30,885 nt of DNA from Physocladia obscura. Its lineage: Eukaryota; Chytridiomycota; Chytridiomycetes; Chytridiales; Chytriomycetaceae. This document shows, in pieces, positions 21,830 to 30,885 of this stretch. The position numbers and the translations under genes were made by a program. The DNA is taken from positions 1-30,885 of the forward strand of contig JADGJH010000102.1 of NCBI GenBank assembly GCA_027596945.1. Reading direction: 5' to 3'. The notes beneath the pieces are model-generated. The model saw only the letters and a program-made list of their open reading frames with translations, was not told the DNA's origin and made no database searches. Position 1 is the stretch's first letter. Each line of letters begins with the position of its first letter.

Positions 21830-22364
21830 TTGATATGTTTCAAATATGTTAGGACTTGCTGGCAGTGATTGGAAGCTAATTGTTTCAATAATAAATGATT
21901 GGAGATCCTGTTGTTGAAACACAAGCACAATAAGAAGCTTTGTTAACTTCAGTAGGAAAAACAGTTGCGATCAATTGCATCTAGGTCTTGATTGCAATAA
22001 ACAAGGCAGCAAAAGCAACACGCACATGCAATTTGGTAGTAGCCATTGAAACGTAGTATTTGTGATGTGAATTTTGCCAGTTTCAGAACCAGAATCAGTC
22101 TGCATTTATGTGCAGAGTTTTCTCAGAACTGTTGTCACAGCCATTGCCAAGCTCAGACTCAGGTTCAAAAACTGTTTCAGAAAAGGAATTTTCATCTGAA
22201 TCAGCCACTTTTTCTTCATATCTACTTATTATTTTGAACTGTATAATAGTAATAGATGAGTTTTCTGCAAACAACTTTGCAAATCTCAGATTTTGTTTTT
22301 TTCAGATTTCAAATTCAAGGATTATTCTTCTTGCAAACAGCTGTAAATAAGAAAAAGTTAAAAT
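21830..22364. other. Region without a supported gene; possible decayed coding on minus strand
   Basis: The minus strand at about 22100-22235 reads as an acidic, serine-rich segment (EKVADSDENSFSETVFEPES), then breaks. It could be a remnant of a transposon-encoded leader. Nothing firmer can be said. Confidence 0.3.
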
Positions 22365-23128
22365 TTAATCATCACTGCAGATAAAAAAATTATAGTAGAA
22401 CAAGCAATGTGCCACCACACTGTCAAACTCTTCTGCTGACAATTTGAGATTACTCACAATATCGCGGTATAAATAGATAGCACCATCGTGACTGTGGGGA
22501 CCATGCCCATGCTCTCGAAGTTTCAGAACCGGAATCCCATGTTCATCTGAATCCACAAAAACGCTAAAGGTCCAGCCATATTCGTAAGACTTTGTCACAA
22601 GACAGGAACGGGCTCTGACCCCAATGTTCATCGTAAAAGGAACTTTTTGGCCAAATCTGCCTAAAGTCGGAGCGGGTTCCCCACGCCCAATGTCAGGGGA
22701 GTAATCAGCGATTGGCTCTGGGATTACATAAATACCCGCAGTAAATCGGATTCTGATTTCGGCCAAACTGTTGTGCCCATGCGCTTTTCGGTTGAGCGGA
22801 GAACCAAACTCATGCCAAAAGAATCCAACATGGATTTGGCATCGTTTGGATCGGCGGGAATCGGAAATGGCGGGAGGGGAAAGGTTGTTTTCGGAGATAG
22901 TGGCAATGCGAGAATGTAGTTGATGGAATTGTGATTGTGGATCTTGAGCACTTCCGTATTTGCGATACGCCTCTTGGATATGGTTTCGTTGCGGATGAAG
23001 TAGATTGAGAAAGTAGAATCTGGCGGCGGTAAAGCAAACAACTTGTAATTCTTGTCACGAACCAATGTAAATATGTCGGCAGAAGAATCAATTGTTTCTT
23101 TTGCTTCTGTTGCTTTCCTTGAAAACAT
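22365..23128 (-). CDS. Unrecognised protein-coding gene with a one-base frame break
   Basis: I do not recognise this protein. From the ATG at 23128 the frame runs to 22724; a second frame is open from 22766 to the stop at 22365. Both lie in a stretch richer in G+C than the flanks. Adding one base to the GGG run near 22725-22727 would join them, reading LLR then GIYVIPEPIADYSPD, for about 254 residues. No intron with a fitting phase explains the switch. The first part has a Pro-rich stretch (PLPPFPIPADPNDAK); the second has FTMNIGVRARSC, YEYGWTFSVFVDSDE and HGHGPHSHDGAIYLY. There is no signal peptide or membrane span. Either this is a real frameshift (young pseudogene) or a homopolymer error. 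An upstream minus frame at about 23288-23500 might be another exon, but I could not splice it in. Confidence 0.5.
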
Positions 23129-24166
23129 CTTTGTTCAGATAAATGATATTTTTCGACCACTGTTTCTGCATCTTGCGGCCAATTCTAGCGGCGTTGTTTC
23201 TCCTGCTAACATTGGTTTGCAAGGGTTATTGCCTACCGTTAAAAGTCTTACTGGGTTGCACCATCTTCACAAAACAAATTACAACAATCAATGAACGCCG
23301 CGCTCACAGTCCTGTCGATTATCGCTGCCTTTTTCTTGAGCACAACCGCCGCATTCATCTAGACTACTCGTCGACACCTCTTCATGTTGACTTTTCTGTG
23401 TAAAGAAGACCGACAAGCTAACTGCAGCACGCACGTCAAGCAATTCCGTATATTCAAAAAGCTTGTCAATTGCAGCAAATTCCGAACTTTCGTATGTCAC
23501 TCTTAGCTTATTAGTTTACATTACTTTGCGAGCAAAATGCTTTTTATTACGGAGTTTTGAACTCATAAACACCAGCACCAGAATAAAAACTCATTGTTAG
23601 AGCTGGATTTCATTCTTTTTTATCACTAGGTATTAGTAAATTTTTCATTTATCATCACTGACTGCTTTCAAAAATTTCATACCAACAAATCGGACAGCAC
23701 TAAGGCATAATCAAAATATTTAAGAAGATTTCTTTTCAGATAAAGGCTGGTGCCAATTAACATTTTTTCTTGCAACAAAGAGTTACAAAATAGAATGAAA
23801 AGGAATTGAAGTGTTTTATCTGGAATTTTCGTTTTGAAAGATATACATCATGCAGTGGAGATAAGATAATATATTTATAGCTTGATATTTTAAATAGTCT
23901 AAAGTTGCCAGTGGAACAGTTGTTTATTTCGCCTATTATGGTTCGAACAAAAAAATAATAGATTTTTAAACTGGCAAAATAAAGGCCATTTGTGAAAGCA
24001 TATTCTTAATGCATTAAATTTTGAAGAAGATGTTGGTTGTTTGTTTCTTGCTTTGTTTTTATTTGTTATTTTAAAGTTTTATACATGGTGGTACAAAAAG
24101 AACCAAAAACCAAATCATCAAATATAAACCAAAAATTAAGTGATGCGTAAATCGAAATCACAATGA
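23129..24166. other. Intergenic region, AT-rich
   Basis: There are short GC-richer frames at 23143-23500 on both strands; the plus-strand one from the ATG at 23291 looks like a signal peptide but stops after about 22 codons. From 23520 on I see only AT-rich DNA. Confidence 0.4.
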
Positions 24167-25283
24167 TCAAAAACGAAATTTCTGCCTGATTTCGACTTTG
24201 AAATAGAAAATCAGTAACGGTGTAATAACAGCATCTGATGCCAATAATGTAGTCACAATATCAAAACCAATATTGTTCACATCGCTTGCGATTGCACCTC
24301 CATTTGCAATCGCCACAATACAGTAAATCCAAAATGGAAAGTAACAGAAGATCAAAGAAGTGGATAAGGCGATAAACTGGACAAAAACTTGGTTTTCAAC
24401 TTTAATGCGTACAGAACGCGCCATGGAAGGTTCCGTCATTTCCATATCAGAAATTTGTCCATTGCTCACGAGAAACGTCACGATATTCGGGTTATGAGAA
24501 AGTTGATGGGCAGTAAGCCGGTATGCTTTGAAGTAAAAATACGCGGTCAATAGCGAAGATCCCGCAAAGTTAATTGATGCAAGAGTTATCCATACAATAC
24601 GGCCATTTGAGCCAGAGGGAAAACCATGTTTGGGGCTTGGCTGGAAAAAAGTTTGTCAAAAAAAAAAAAAAAAAATGAAGCCATTAATTGGCATAGCTTC
24701 GACTACTTACCCACAAGAGAAATTCCAACAGAATTAATACACACATGAGGCCGGAAATGGTATAAAGAGAATAAAAAAATATTTGCCTTCCTTCTGGTTG
24801 AAGGCGAAAGTATCGCTCTGCTGCAAGATTTACGTTGGAAAGAAGAAGCAAGACAATGATCCAGTTGCTAGTTAGTGCCACCCAGTTTAGATTCAAACTG
24901 GACCATTTTGCCAGCATCAATGCGTTTGAAACAACTCTATGTACACTCCACAGAAAGCAAACTGCAACCAAAGTTAAAATCCGTTTGTTGAGTATATTGG
25001 ACGTGAGGTTCAATGTCGTTCGATGAATTGTAATAATCAGAAGTAGCGATCCATTGAAAAGCAGACCTCCGGAAAACACAGCGAGTTGAATTGCATTCGC
25101 CGGGTCTGTCATTTTGTGTGATGAAGCTTTCGGCGCAACTTGGAAAAACAAAGGAAAAAATTTTTTTTGTGCAGACCAAACATGTTGTGTTTCAATGAAA
25201 TAAGCAAGGGTACCTGTATTTTGGCATCTCCCAATAAGACAAAAAAATAAAAGGGGGAACAACCATAGGTACATTTTTTTCAT
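24167..25283 (-). CDS. Rhodopsin-like seven-transmembrane receptor (GPCR)
   Basis: Exons 25283..25214, 25138..24711 and 24640..24167 join over 75-nt and 70-nt GT-AG introns, giving 323 residues. The ATG at 25283 (or 25274) opens a cleavable-looking signal peptide, MKKMYLWLFPLLFFCLIGRC. Seven hydrophobic helices follow, starting near AVFSGGLLFNGSLLLI (TM1, with an Asn) and RILTLVAVCFLW (TM2). TM3 ends NLAAERYF, matching the E/DRY motif for G-protein contact. TM6 holds CYFPFWIYC, close to the CWxP-type helix. TM7 runs to VITPLLIFYF, a degenerate NPxxY, then a basic tail VEIRQKFRF. The tail is very short, so arrestin-type regulation is doubtful. The ligand is unknown. A broken paralog lies 360 bp upstream on the same strand, so receptors duplicate locally. 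Intron 2 contains an 18-base T-run on the sense strand. Confidence 0.85.
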
Positions 25284-25313
25284 AATTGCGACAAAACGTG
25301 TAAAATCCAGCAA

Positions 25314-25649
25314 ATTTCCGGGACAAAAAATTTTGTTTTCAATTCAAACAAATAATTAAGAACTTGAAACAATCAATTAACTGTTGGAAAAAAGATATTT
25401 AGCAATTTGAAATATATGATAATTTAAAGTTTTCCAAATTAATATTTCAATGAGAAAGAAAAAGAAAGGCACAGAAATGAGACTGGGATTTGAAAAATGT
25501 TTTTAGGAATACCATGTATTTATATATTTTCATTTCATTTTTTGTGAATAATTTGGAAATGTCCAGAACAATAAAAAAAAGAAAACAATAATGAACCAAA
25601 CGAATAATGTGTTTGAAAATTCATGTTTTACGAAATCAATCCCAAAAGA
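25314..25649. other. Spacer between the two receptor copies
   Basis: AT-rich, with no supported exon. It contains the promoter side of the intact receptor gene. Confidence 0.4.
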
Positions 25650-25971
25650 ACAGTTCTTTCTGATATCCACGTTGAGCGCAAAGATCGACGTCACAAACAC
25701 TTTTAACAACAACAAAATCAGAACCACAGGTCAATCAACCAGTCTCATCGTCAACACCTCGAGCATATTCTCCATATACAGCGGAAACAACACTGTGGAT
25801 CCAGAAGGGAAGGTAGCCGAAAATCTACTGACTTTCGAGTTTCATGAACACATCTACTATTCTGATCAGCTTCGCGTGAAAAATAAGTGACCAGTCGAGG
25901 ATTGAGGCTAAGCTGAGTTGCCGTGAAGCAATACGCTGACCAATACAGACCATTAGGATTGATCTGGGTGG
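25650..25971 (-). pseudogene. Truncated, frameshifted paralog of the GPCR
   Basis: An AG acceptor at 25973-25972 precedes a segment matching the third exon of the intact receptor. TATQLSLNPRLVTYFS corresponds to TAHQLSHNPNIVTFLV there. After a frameshift, IFGYLPFWIHSVVSAVYGEY parallels the TM6 block IFCYFPFWIYCIVAIA. After another, the strand reads a TM7-like FVTSIFALNVDIRKN, parallel to PLLIFYFKVEIRQK. TM5 is largely deleted, and TM1-TM4 are absent upstream. At least two frameshifts are needed. It is the relic of a tandem receptor duplication. Confidence 0.72.
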
Positions 25972-26014
25972 CTACAAAAAAATTGAGAATATAATTCACA
26001 CATAAATTCGTGGG

Positions 26015-26430
26015 ATGCACTTTATTTTGAGTAGAAATTGTTCATTGCGACAAAATTTGCCGGTAATTACACTTTTTTTTTATTTTTTTATTTTTATTAA
26101 ATCTCTGGCATTGACTAATTTGATCACTAACATTCGGAATGTCGATATTTCCATCTGCATATTTTTATTGGATATTATCCCGCCTCACATCGCACCAATT
26201 CGACATGAACTTGAGTTTAGTAAAGTTGCTCCTACCCTGTTCTGTCAAAATGCGGCAGAAGAATTGTTCCTGACTTTGCTTATCTCAATTTGGAAAACAC
26301 GGTAATTCAATACATAACGCTTTCGGCGAGTTTTTTATTTTATTGTATTCAATTTAACATCTATAATATAAATAGAAATTTTGTTCCTAACAATAAAGAT
26401 GATCAGTGGTATGTATTTTGTTCACATTAG
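26015..26430 (+). CDS. Possible small or partial gene, unknown function
   Basis: An open frame from the ATG at 26015 runs to a GT donor at 26302. With a 74-nt intron and an AG at 26374-26375, the frame continues 26376..26430 to a TAG. The coherent part reads NVDISICIFLLDIIPPHIAP, then KVAPTLFCQNAAEELFLTLL, SIWKTR and NFVPNNKDDQWYVF. The alternation of helical hydrophobic and charged residues looks like real protein, but I recognise no family. The stretch before it (26061-26110) is low-complexity T-rich and may be an intron without a visible AG, so the true start could lie elsewhere or the gene may be a fragment. Confidence 0.35.
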
Positions 26431-26669
26431 ACGTGTTAGTCGTATAATGTCTACTTATATGGCTTTAAACTGAAATCTGAGGAAAGTTGATGGTTTGGCT
26501 TTGGTGAAATTGAATGATGTATTTAATTTCCAATAAATAGTTTAAATGTTTTTAATATTTTTCTTAAAGAGCTGTATAAATTGTTATATATATTTTTCCT
26601 TCTTCAAACATGAATGCTTGTTGATTTTGATTTTTTTGATTTGATTTGATTTTTGATTTTCTTGTCAAA

Positions 26670-27875
26670 ATGCTTGGTCAGTCGACGCGACTCAGCCAAA
26701 TTATAAATTCGGCACCCTCACCCGAGTCACCATCATCGATGTTGAGCGAATCTGCGGAAGTCAGATTACAGAAAAGCTTGGTTTGCGTAATGTGCAACTT
26801 ACAACACAGCAAAAACGAAGTTTGTCTCGCCGCTGACGACTTTACGCCAAGCTTCAATTGCCACTTTGAAAATTTAGAATTTGATACAGTGAATGTATCA
26901 GTTGTAACGCCGAAAGGAGTAGTTTCCAGAAATGAATCGAATATCCCTCTTCTTTTTCTTCTAAAGAACGCGATGCCCGAACAGTTGCCGCAGCATGTTC
27001 ATAATCAAACCGTAACACCAATGCACGAAAAAATCACCGAATATCTAACAGTGTCCACCAAAATGTTGATTTCATCAGTATCGAGTTTTTTTCAGTCAAT
27101 TTCTGCTGGGGGTACCGCTGGGGGTGACCCGGCGATGCGACAACCGAGAAGTCGAGCCAAGCCCCTTCGTTTTAGCCGCTCTTTCTTCCACAAACGTCAA
27201 AGCAGAGAACAACCCTTACCGGATCACTCGCACTGTCATAGCAAAACAAAAATCAAAAACCATATTTCTAACGTAACAACTGAAGAAGAACGAATTATTG
27301 TTCATGAAGAAGAAATACCGAGATGTGCCTTTGACATTAATTTTGGTGCATCGAATTTACTGGAGTCGATGCCAGCAATGGAAATTAGAACTGAACATGA
27401 GGCATTTGTATGGATAATCTGTGGAAATACTGATTGTAGCTTGGAATGGTTTCATATTCTTGAAACTGGCGATCTGAATGGAAGTTCTACTTATGTAGAG
27501 CATCAAGTTTGCCGCGAATTCGCTGGGTTTTTCGCGCAAGAAAATGAGGAGAAAAAGAAAATACTTCATGCGGATGATGAAGGTGTTAAAATGGTTGGCT
27601 TGACAAGAAAAGTTGTACGAAACAAAAATCTTGCATTCGAGAATTGTCCGTTTTGCGGAATTAAAGTGAATGTAATCAGTGGATGCAATCATGTGGCTTG
27701 TCAGGTGAGGGTCTAAAGTATTTGTATACTTCATGTTCATCGTTTTTTAAAAAATATGTTCACTGTTTTTCTTAATATATATCAGTGCGGAGTCGAGTAT
27801 TGTTTGCTTTGCAAAGGATTAATCAGAGGCTCAATCTCAGTTTCCAGTCATTACACGATTGAAGATTGCGATTGA
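26670..27875 (+). CDS. Protein with a C-terminal IBR/RBR-type zinc module
   Basis: Exons 26670..27704 and 27786..27875 are joined over an 81-nt GT-AG intron; 374 residues. The open frame extends upstream, but the first ATG is at 26670. The last about 45 residues read CPFCGIKVNVISGCNHVAC, then across the splice CGVEYCLLC: the C-x2-C-x9-C-x4-C, CxC, C-x2-C pattern of the final zinc module (IBR or Rcat) of RBR ubiquitin ligases. The cysteine is kept in the usual GCNH block. RING1 and a middle IBR are not visible upstream; instead there is a Ser/Pro-rich N-terminus with a few cysteines (SLVCVMC), a basic region at about 170-220 (RSRAKPLRFSRSFFHKR) and a charged region. A role in ubiquitin transfer is possible, but a single module without RING1 makes E3 activity uncertain. 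Confidence 0.75.
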
Positions 27876-28773
27876 AAATGGTTTCATATTTGACAAAATT
27901 CTTTGTTATTTTATTAATTTTCTCTCCAGAGGCGGAGTAAACTTCAATTGATTTTTAAAAGAGTCGTCAAATAAAATTTTGCTGTTTTTGGGAGCTGTTG
28001 AATCAGAAACAATGGCGACTGATGTTTTGGTGGGCTCTCTTGACGGAGGCAACAAAACTCTCTGATTTCTTACTTAAAAAATAGTAATATGCTAGTTTTC
28101 TTTTTCTTTTTTTCGGCAGTGTTGGGAAACTCATCCGCAGCAATCAGCGTGCCGACTTCCGTGCGATATTTTGCCGAAGCAGCGAAACACTATTTAGTTG
28201 CGACACTTCTGCAACGGGTGTAAACTCGTTTTTTTGATAAATCGCAAAATTATTCTTTTGTTTCTACTCACTCAACAAGCGCACAAATCAAAACCGCCGG
28301 TAGTCTTTAAGCATTGCGCACTACAGACAATACAGTGGATGTATTTTTCCTTATATATATACAAATATATGTAATAAAAGAAGAACAAATGACTGACAGG
28401 AAACCTGATTAGATTAAAAAACTTTAGGATGGGTTTGTCAACTTGTTAAATTACGATGGCAGAGCATGTGACATTGAAGAGTTATAACAACAGCAGCAAA
28501 ATACATGACAAATTTGAAGTTGTGCTTGTAAAAAGATCTTATTAACTGAAATCTAATAACTTAAAAATTTTCTTGGGGACCCTGTTCACAAAACAATCAG
28601 TTGGTTCAACAATGATTCCACTCTTTGCACTTGTCTGACTTCCGGAATTTTGTGTGCATTTAATTCAAGAAGTAGGATAAGCCATTGCTTAACTTAGACA
28701 TGGTTCCAAGTTGCCTATTGAATGAGTTGGCATGGCCTGTCACCTAAATTCTGCCAAAGACTACATCAGATTG

Positions 28774-28821
28774 CTCTAATCAAAGTTAATTGTTTTTCTT
28801 CCGTGTACCACTTCTTTGGTC
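28774..28821 (-). pseudogene. Fragment resembling a Myb/SANT-like DNA-binding helix
   Basis: The minus strand reads KKWYTEEKQLTLIRAI, then a stop in the same frame and LWQNLG. The W-x-x-E-E...LI-x-AI...W spacing matches the start of Myb/SANT domains, which Harbinger elements encode as a partner protein. The fragment is short and broken, so this is a weak call. Confidence 0.25.
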
Positions 28822-28847
28822 TGTCCAGATTTGCTGATTCTGCTATC

Positions 28848-28943
28848 TTTTTTTTTTTTTTTTTTTTTTAAGAAATTGACAAAAAAGGTTTTTGAATAAA
28901 AAAAATTTGAAAAAAAGTTTTGTTGATAAAAAAAAAAAAAAAA
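28848..28943. repeat. T22 and A16 runs in inverted arrangement
   Basis: A run of 22 T (28848-28869) and a run of 16 A (28928-28943) are separated by 58 bp, able to pair as a hairpin. They lie about 130 bp before the carrier start codon and may act as nucleosome-excluding promoter tracts. Confidence 0.7.
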
Positions 28944-29074
28944 GGGATGGAAAATTTTAGTTATGTAAGTATTGTTGTGGCAACAGACGTTCGAGAAACT
29001 CAAACTATCTCCAAATATGCCGAAACTTCATTGCTATAAACAAGAAACGTCAAAAGTCCAACTTCGACAAACCA

Positions 29075-30732
29075 ATGAGTTCAGATTCAAGTTCTGTAAT
29101 GGGCGGAGGATCTGCTGCTCAATCTGTAATTATTCCGGCTCTGTATCCGAAGAAAGGACAACCTCGACAAATTGGCGTCGTTGAACGATTTGGTCTTTCA
29201 GCGTTTGCGCCTGCTGGTTTGTACCTTGTTTAATATAATACTGCAGAAATTAAAATTTAAAATAAAATAAAAAATGAACGACTTTCAGTTGCCGTTTTAT
29301 TTACGAATCCATTTGATACTGCAAAGTAAGAATTCGGCACAATAATTTGTGGGTTTTATTGGTTTGCCTTACCGTATAAAAATAATTAGAGTTCGGCTCC
29401 AGTTACAAGGTCAGCGAGAAAAGGCAGCAAAATCTGGAAATATAAAATCAGCACCTAGCGGAGCAGTGAGCTTTTAATTTGGAATTAAAATTCGATAAAC
29501 GCGTAACAGTCTTTTTTTTTCCAGGTATATCGGAACAGCTTTGACGCAATCTACAAGATTCTGAAAAACGAAGGTCTTCGCGGTATCCAAAAAGGACTCT
29601 TCCCGGCAATTCTTAAGGAAGGCTCCAAAAACTTTTTCCGAATTGGAATGTATGATCCCATTATGAACATGATTCACGATTCTTCCAAAGGATCCAGCCC
29701 CCCGTGGAAACGTATGCTTGCGGGGTCACTCTGTGGTGTTATGGGCGCCTTCTCGTGTAATCCTTTCGAGCTTATAAAAACACGGCTACAGAGTCAAGTT
29801 TCTGCGCAAAACTCACATCATGCTGTCGGACATCAGTTTGCATACAAAAACACATGGGACGCATTCACAAAAACATTGAATGCTGATGGTTTAACAGGAC
29901 TGTATCGAGGTGCGGTGTTGAGTATGGCGAGAAGTTTTGTTGGAAGTGGTGTTAATTTAACAACGTATAGTATGGTAAAAGAAGATTTGATTTTGCGGAA
30001 AGGGTGGAAAGATGATTGGCGATTAGACATGATTGCTGGTATGAGTAGTGGGGTAATGAGTTGTGCTGCAATGAATCCTATCGATGTTGTACGCACGAGG
30101 TATTACAATCAACCGTACGTGAATGGAAAGGGTACTCTTTATTCAAGCGGAACTGATGCTGTGAGTTCTTTTTCGATTTTGTATTACCATTTTATTTTCG
30201 TTTATGACATTTTTTGGTTTTAGATCAAGCATATTATCAAAGTCGAGGGCGTTTCTGCGTTTTACAAAGGATTTACCACACATTTTCTGCGCATTGGTCC
30301 TCACTTTTGTTGTAAGTCGTTCGCCAATAAATTAATGTTTTTTAAATAATTTGAATAGTGACTTTTGTCTTCCTTGGAATGTTTCGACGGCAACTTGCGC
30401 AAGTATATAATTATCTGGATTTGCGTGACTCCTTCAAAGCATTTGATAAAAATGGGGATGGCTTCCTGGATTCTAGTGAGCTGGCATCAGCGGTACGCGA
30501 AGTCATTCCCAAAGCAAACGTGAATTTTGAAGACGTGGAATATGAAAAGATGATTCTAGATGCAACTATGCGGATGCTTGCGACAACAAATAAGGATAAA
30601 TCCCAAACAATATCATTTGAGGAGTATCCTGAGATAACACAAGAGTTGCAACGTATTTATGCCGAAAAAACAACTGCATCTGAACTATTTGGAAATATCC
30701 AGCAACAAAATATGAAGTCTTTTGGAATCTAG
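29075..30732 (+). CDS. Mitochondrial carrier (Oac1/SLC25A34-35-like) with C-terminal EF-hands
   Basis: Six exons: 29075..29216, 29289..29325, 29390..29465, 29525..30160, 30224..30311, 30359..30732. All have GT-AG borders and an unbroken frame; 450 residues. Three carrier repeats show the P-x-[DE]-x-x-[KR] signature: PFDTAK (56-61), PFELIK (165-170) and PIDVVR (270-275). The third reads TRYYNQP, like the RIYNQ of the oxaloacetate carrier Oac1. The last helix, PHFCLTFVFLGMF (323-335), lies across the junction of exons 5 and 6. Exon 6 then continues without a stop into a canonical EF-hand loop, DKNGDGFLDSSE (356-367), and a second loop NKDKSQTISFEE (404-415) in which Gln replaces the usual Gly. 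The inner mitochondrial membrane is expected; the substrate (dicarboxylate, oxaloacetate or sulfate) is inferred. Calcium control from the C-terminus would be unusual. An overlapping upstream ATG (29017) is out of frame and could reduce translation. Confidence 0.93.
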
Positions 30733-30885
30733 ATAATAGTAAATAAATCAGAAATTTTTTACACCAAAGAAAAAAAAAAAACAGGAAAAAGGAGAAAAAA
30801 AAAAATATTTTGAAATGAAAAGCAGTCTTTTAAATTGGCATGCTATTGAGTTTGAAATGACTATTATACACATATCCGAGCCCAC
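30733..30885. other. 3' flank of the carrier gene
   Basis: AATAAA lies at 30741-30746, nine bases after the stop codon, and could serve as the polyadenylation signal. A-runs follow. Nothing else is seen. Confidence 0.5.

Larger units (their letters stand above)
27876..29074. other. Intergenic region with transposon-like remnants
   Basis: No intact gene. A possible orphan exon at about 28121-28220 (+) follows a CAG acceptor and reads as a presequence-like segment, without a partner. A short SANT/Myb-like fragment lies at 28774-28821 (-). T-runs and A-runs lie at 28848-28943. Confidence 0.4.

Noticed and set aside
23291..23360. Signal-peptide-like plus-strand start
   Set aside because: The frame stops after about 22 codons with no convincing donor; it overlaps an open minus-strand frame.
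28013..28066. 17-codon ATG frame (MATDVLVGSL)
   Set aside because: Too short, and no donor site of fitting phase links it to anything downstream.
28121..28220. Possible ribosomal uL2 start or mitochondrial presequence exon
   Set aside because: One frame has a faint GKLIR-like resemblance and another looks presequence-like; both end quickly and no further exon can be joined.
1..30885. CRISPR arrays, bacterial operons, rRNA genes
   Set aside because: No regularly spaced direct repeats and no ribosome-binding sites or rRNA segments; the window is clearly eukaryotic.

Overview
The window is nuclear DNA of a eukaryote. Conserved genes are split by short GT-AG introns, mostly 54-92 nt, and intergenic DNA is AT-rich with poly-A/T runs. 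The gene set (split Hsp20, ribosomal protein eL6, SF3b subunit 4, an Oac1-like mitochondrial carrier, rhodopsin-like receptors, a fungal-style IBR protein, Harbinger relics, a TIR plus plant-type LRR gene) fits an early-diverging fungus. A chytrid is my best guess by inference; no rRNA or other marker gene is present to prove it.

Layout. 1-1.75 kb is non-coding and holds copy A of a diverged ~0.9 kb repeat. 1.76-2.87 kb (-) is a membrane-anchored short-chain dehydrogenase. 4.19-6.31 kb (+) is a decayed TIR-LRR gene in which each LRR is one 72-nt exon. 7.24-9.17 kb (-) carries two decayed PIF/Harbinger-type transposases. 10.7-11.35 kb (+) is an Hsp20 gene with a perfect five-unit heat shock element. 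11.97-12.75 kb (-) is eL6. 13.4-14.4 kb (+) and 16.5-18.0 kb (-) are two paralogous C2H2 zinc-finger genes facing each other across SF3B4 (14.5-15.9 kb, +). 18.0-22.3 kb has no convincing gene; it holds repeat copy B, a tandem duplication and a foldback element. 22.4-23.1 kb (-) is an unrecognised gene with a one-base frame break. 24.2-25.3 kb (-) is a seven-helix receptor followed upstream by a broken paralog (25.65-25.97 kb). 26.0-26.4 kb (+) is a possible small gene, 26.7-27.9 kb (+) an IBR zinc protein, and 29.1-30.7 kb (+) a mitochondrial carrier that runs directly into C-terminal EF-hands.

The genes do not form one pathway; this is ordinary mixed eukaryotic gene order broken by transposon-rich stretches. 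The most notable items are the carrier with EF-hands at the C-terminus (calcium-regulated carriers normally have them at the N-terminus), the TIR-LRR gene with exon-per-repeat structure, and the zinc-finger pair with an 8-nt micro-exon. Exon boundaries were deduced by hand from reading-frame continuity and splice dinucleotides; no transcript data or database search was available. Several conserved genes carry single-base lesions, so some frame breaks may be assembly errors rather than biology.
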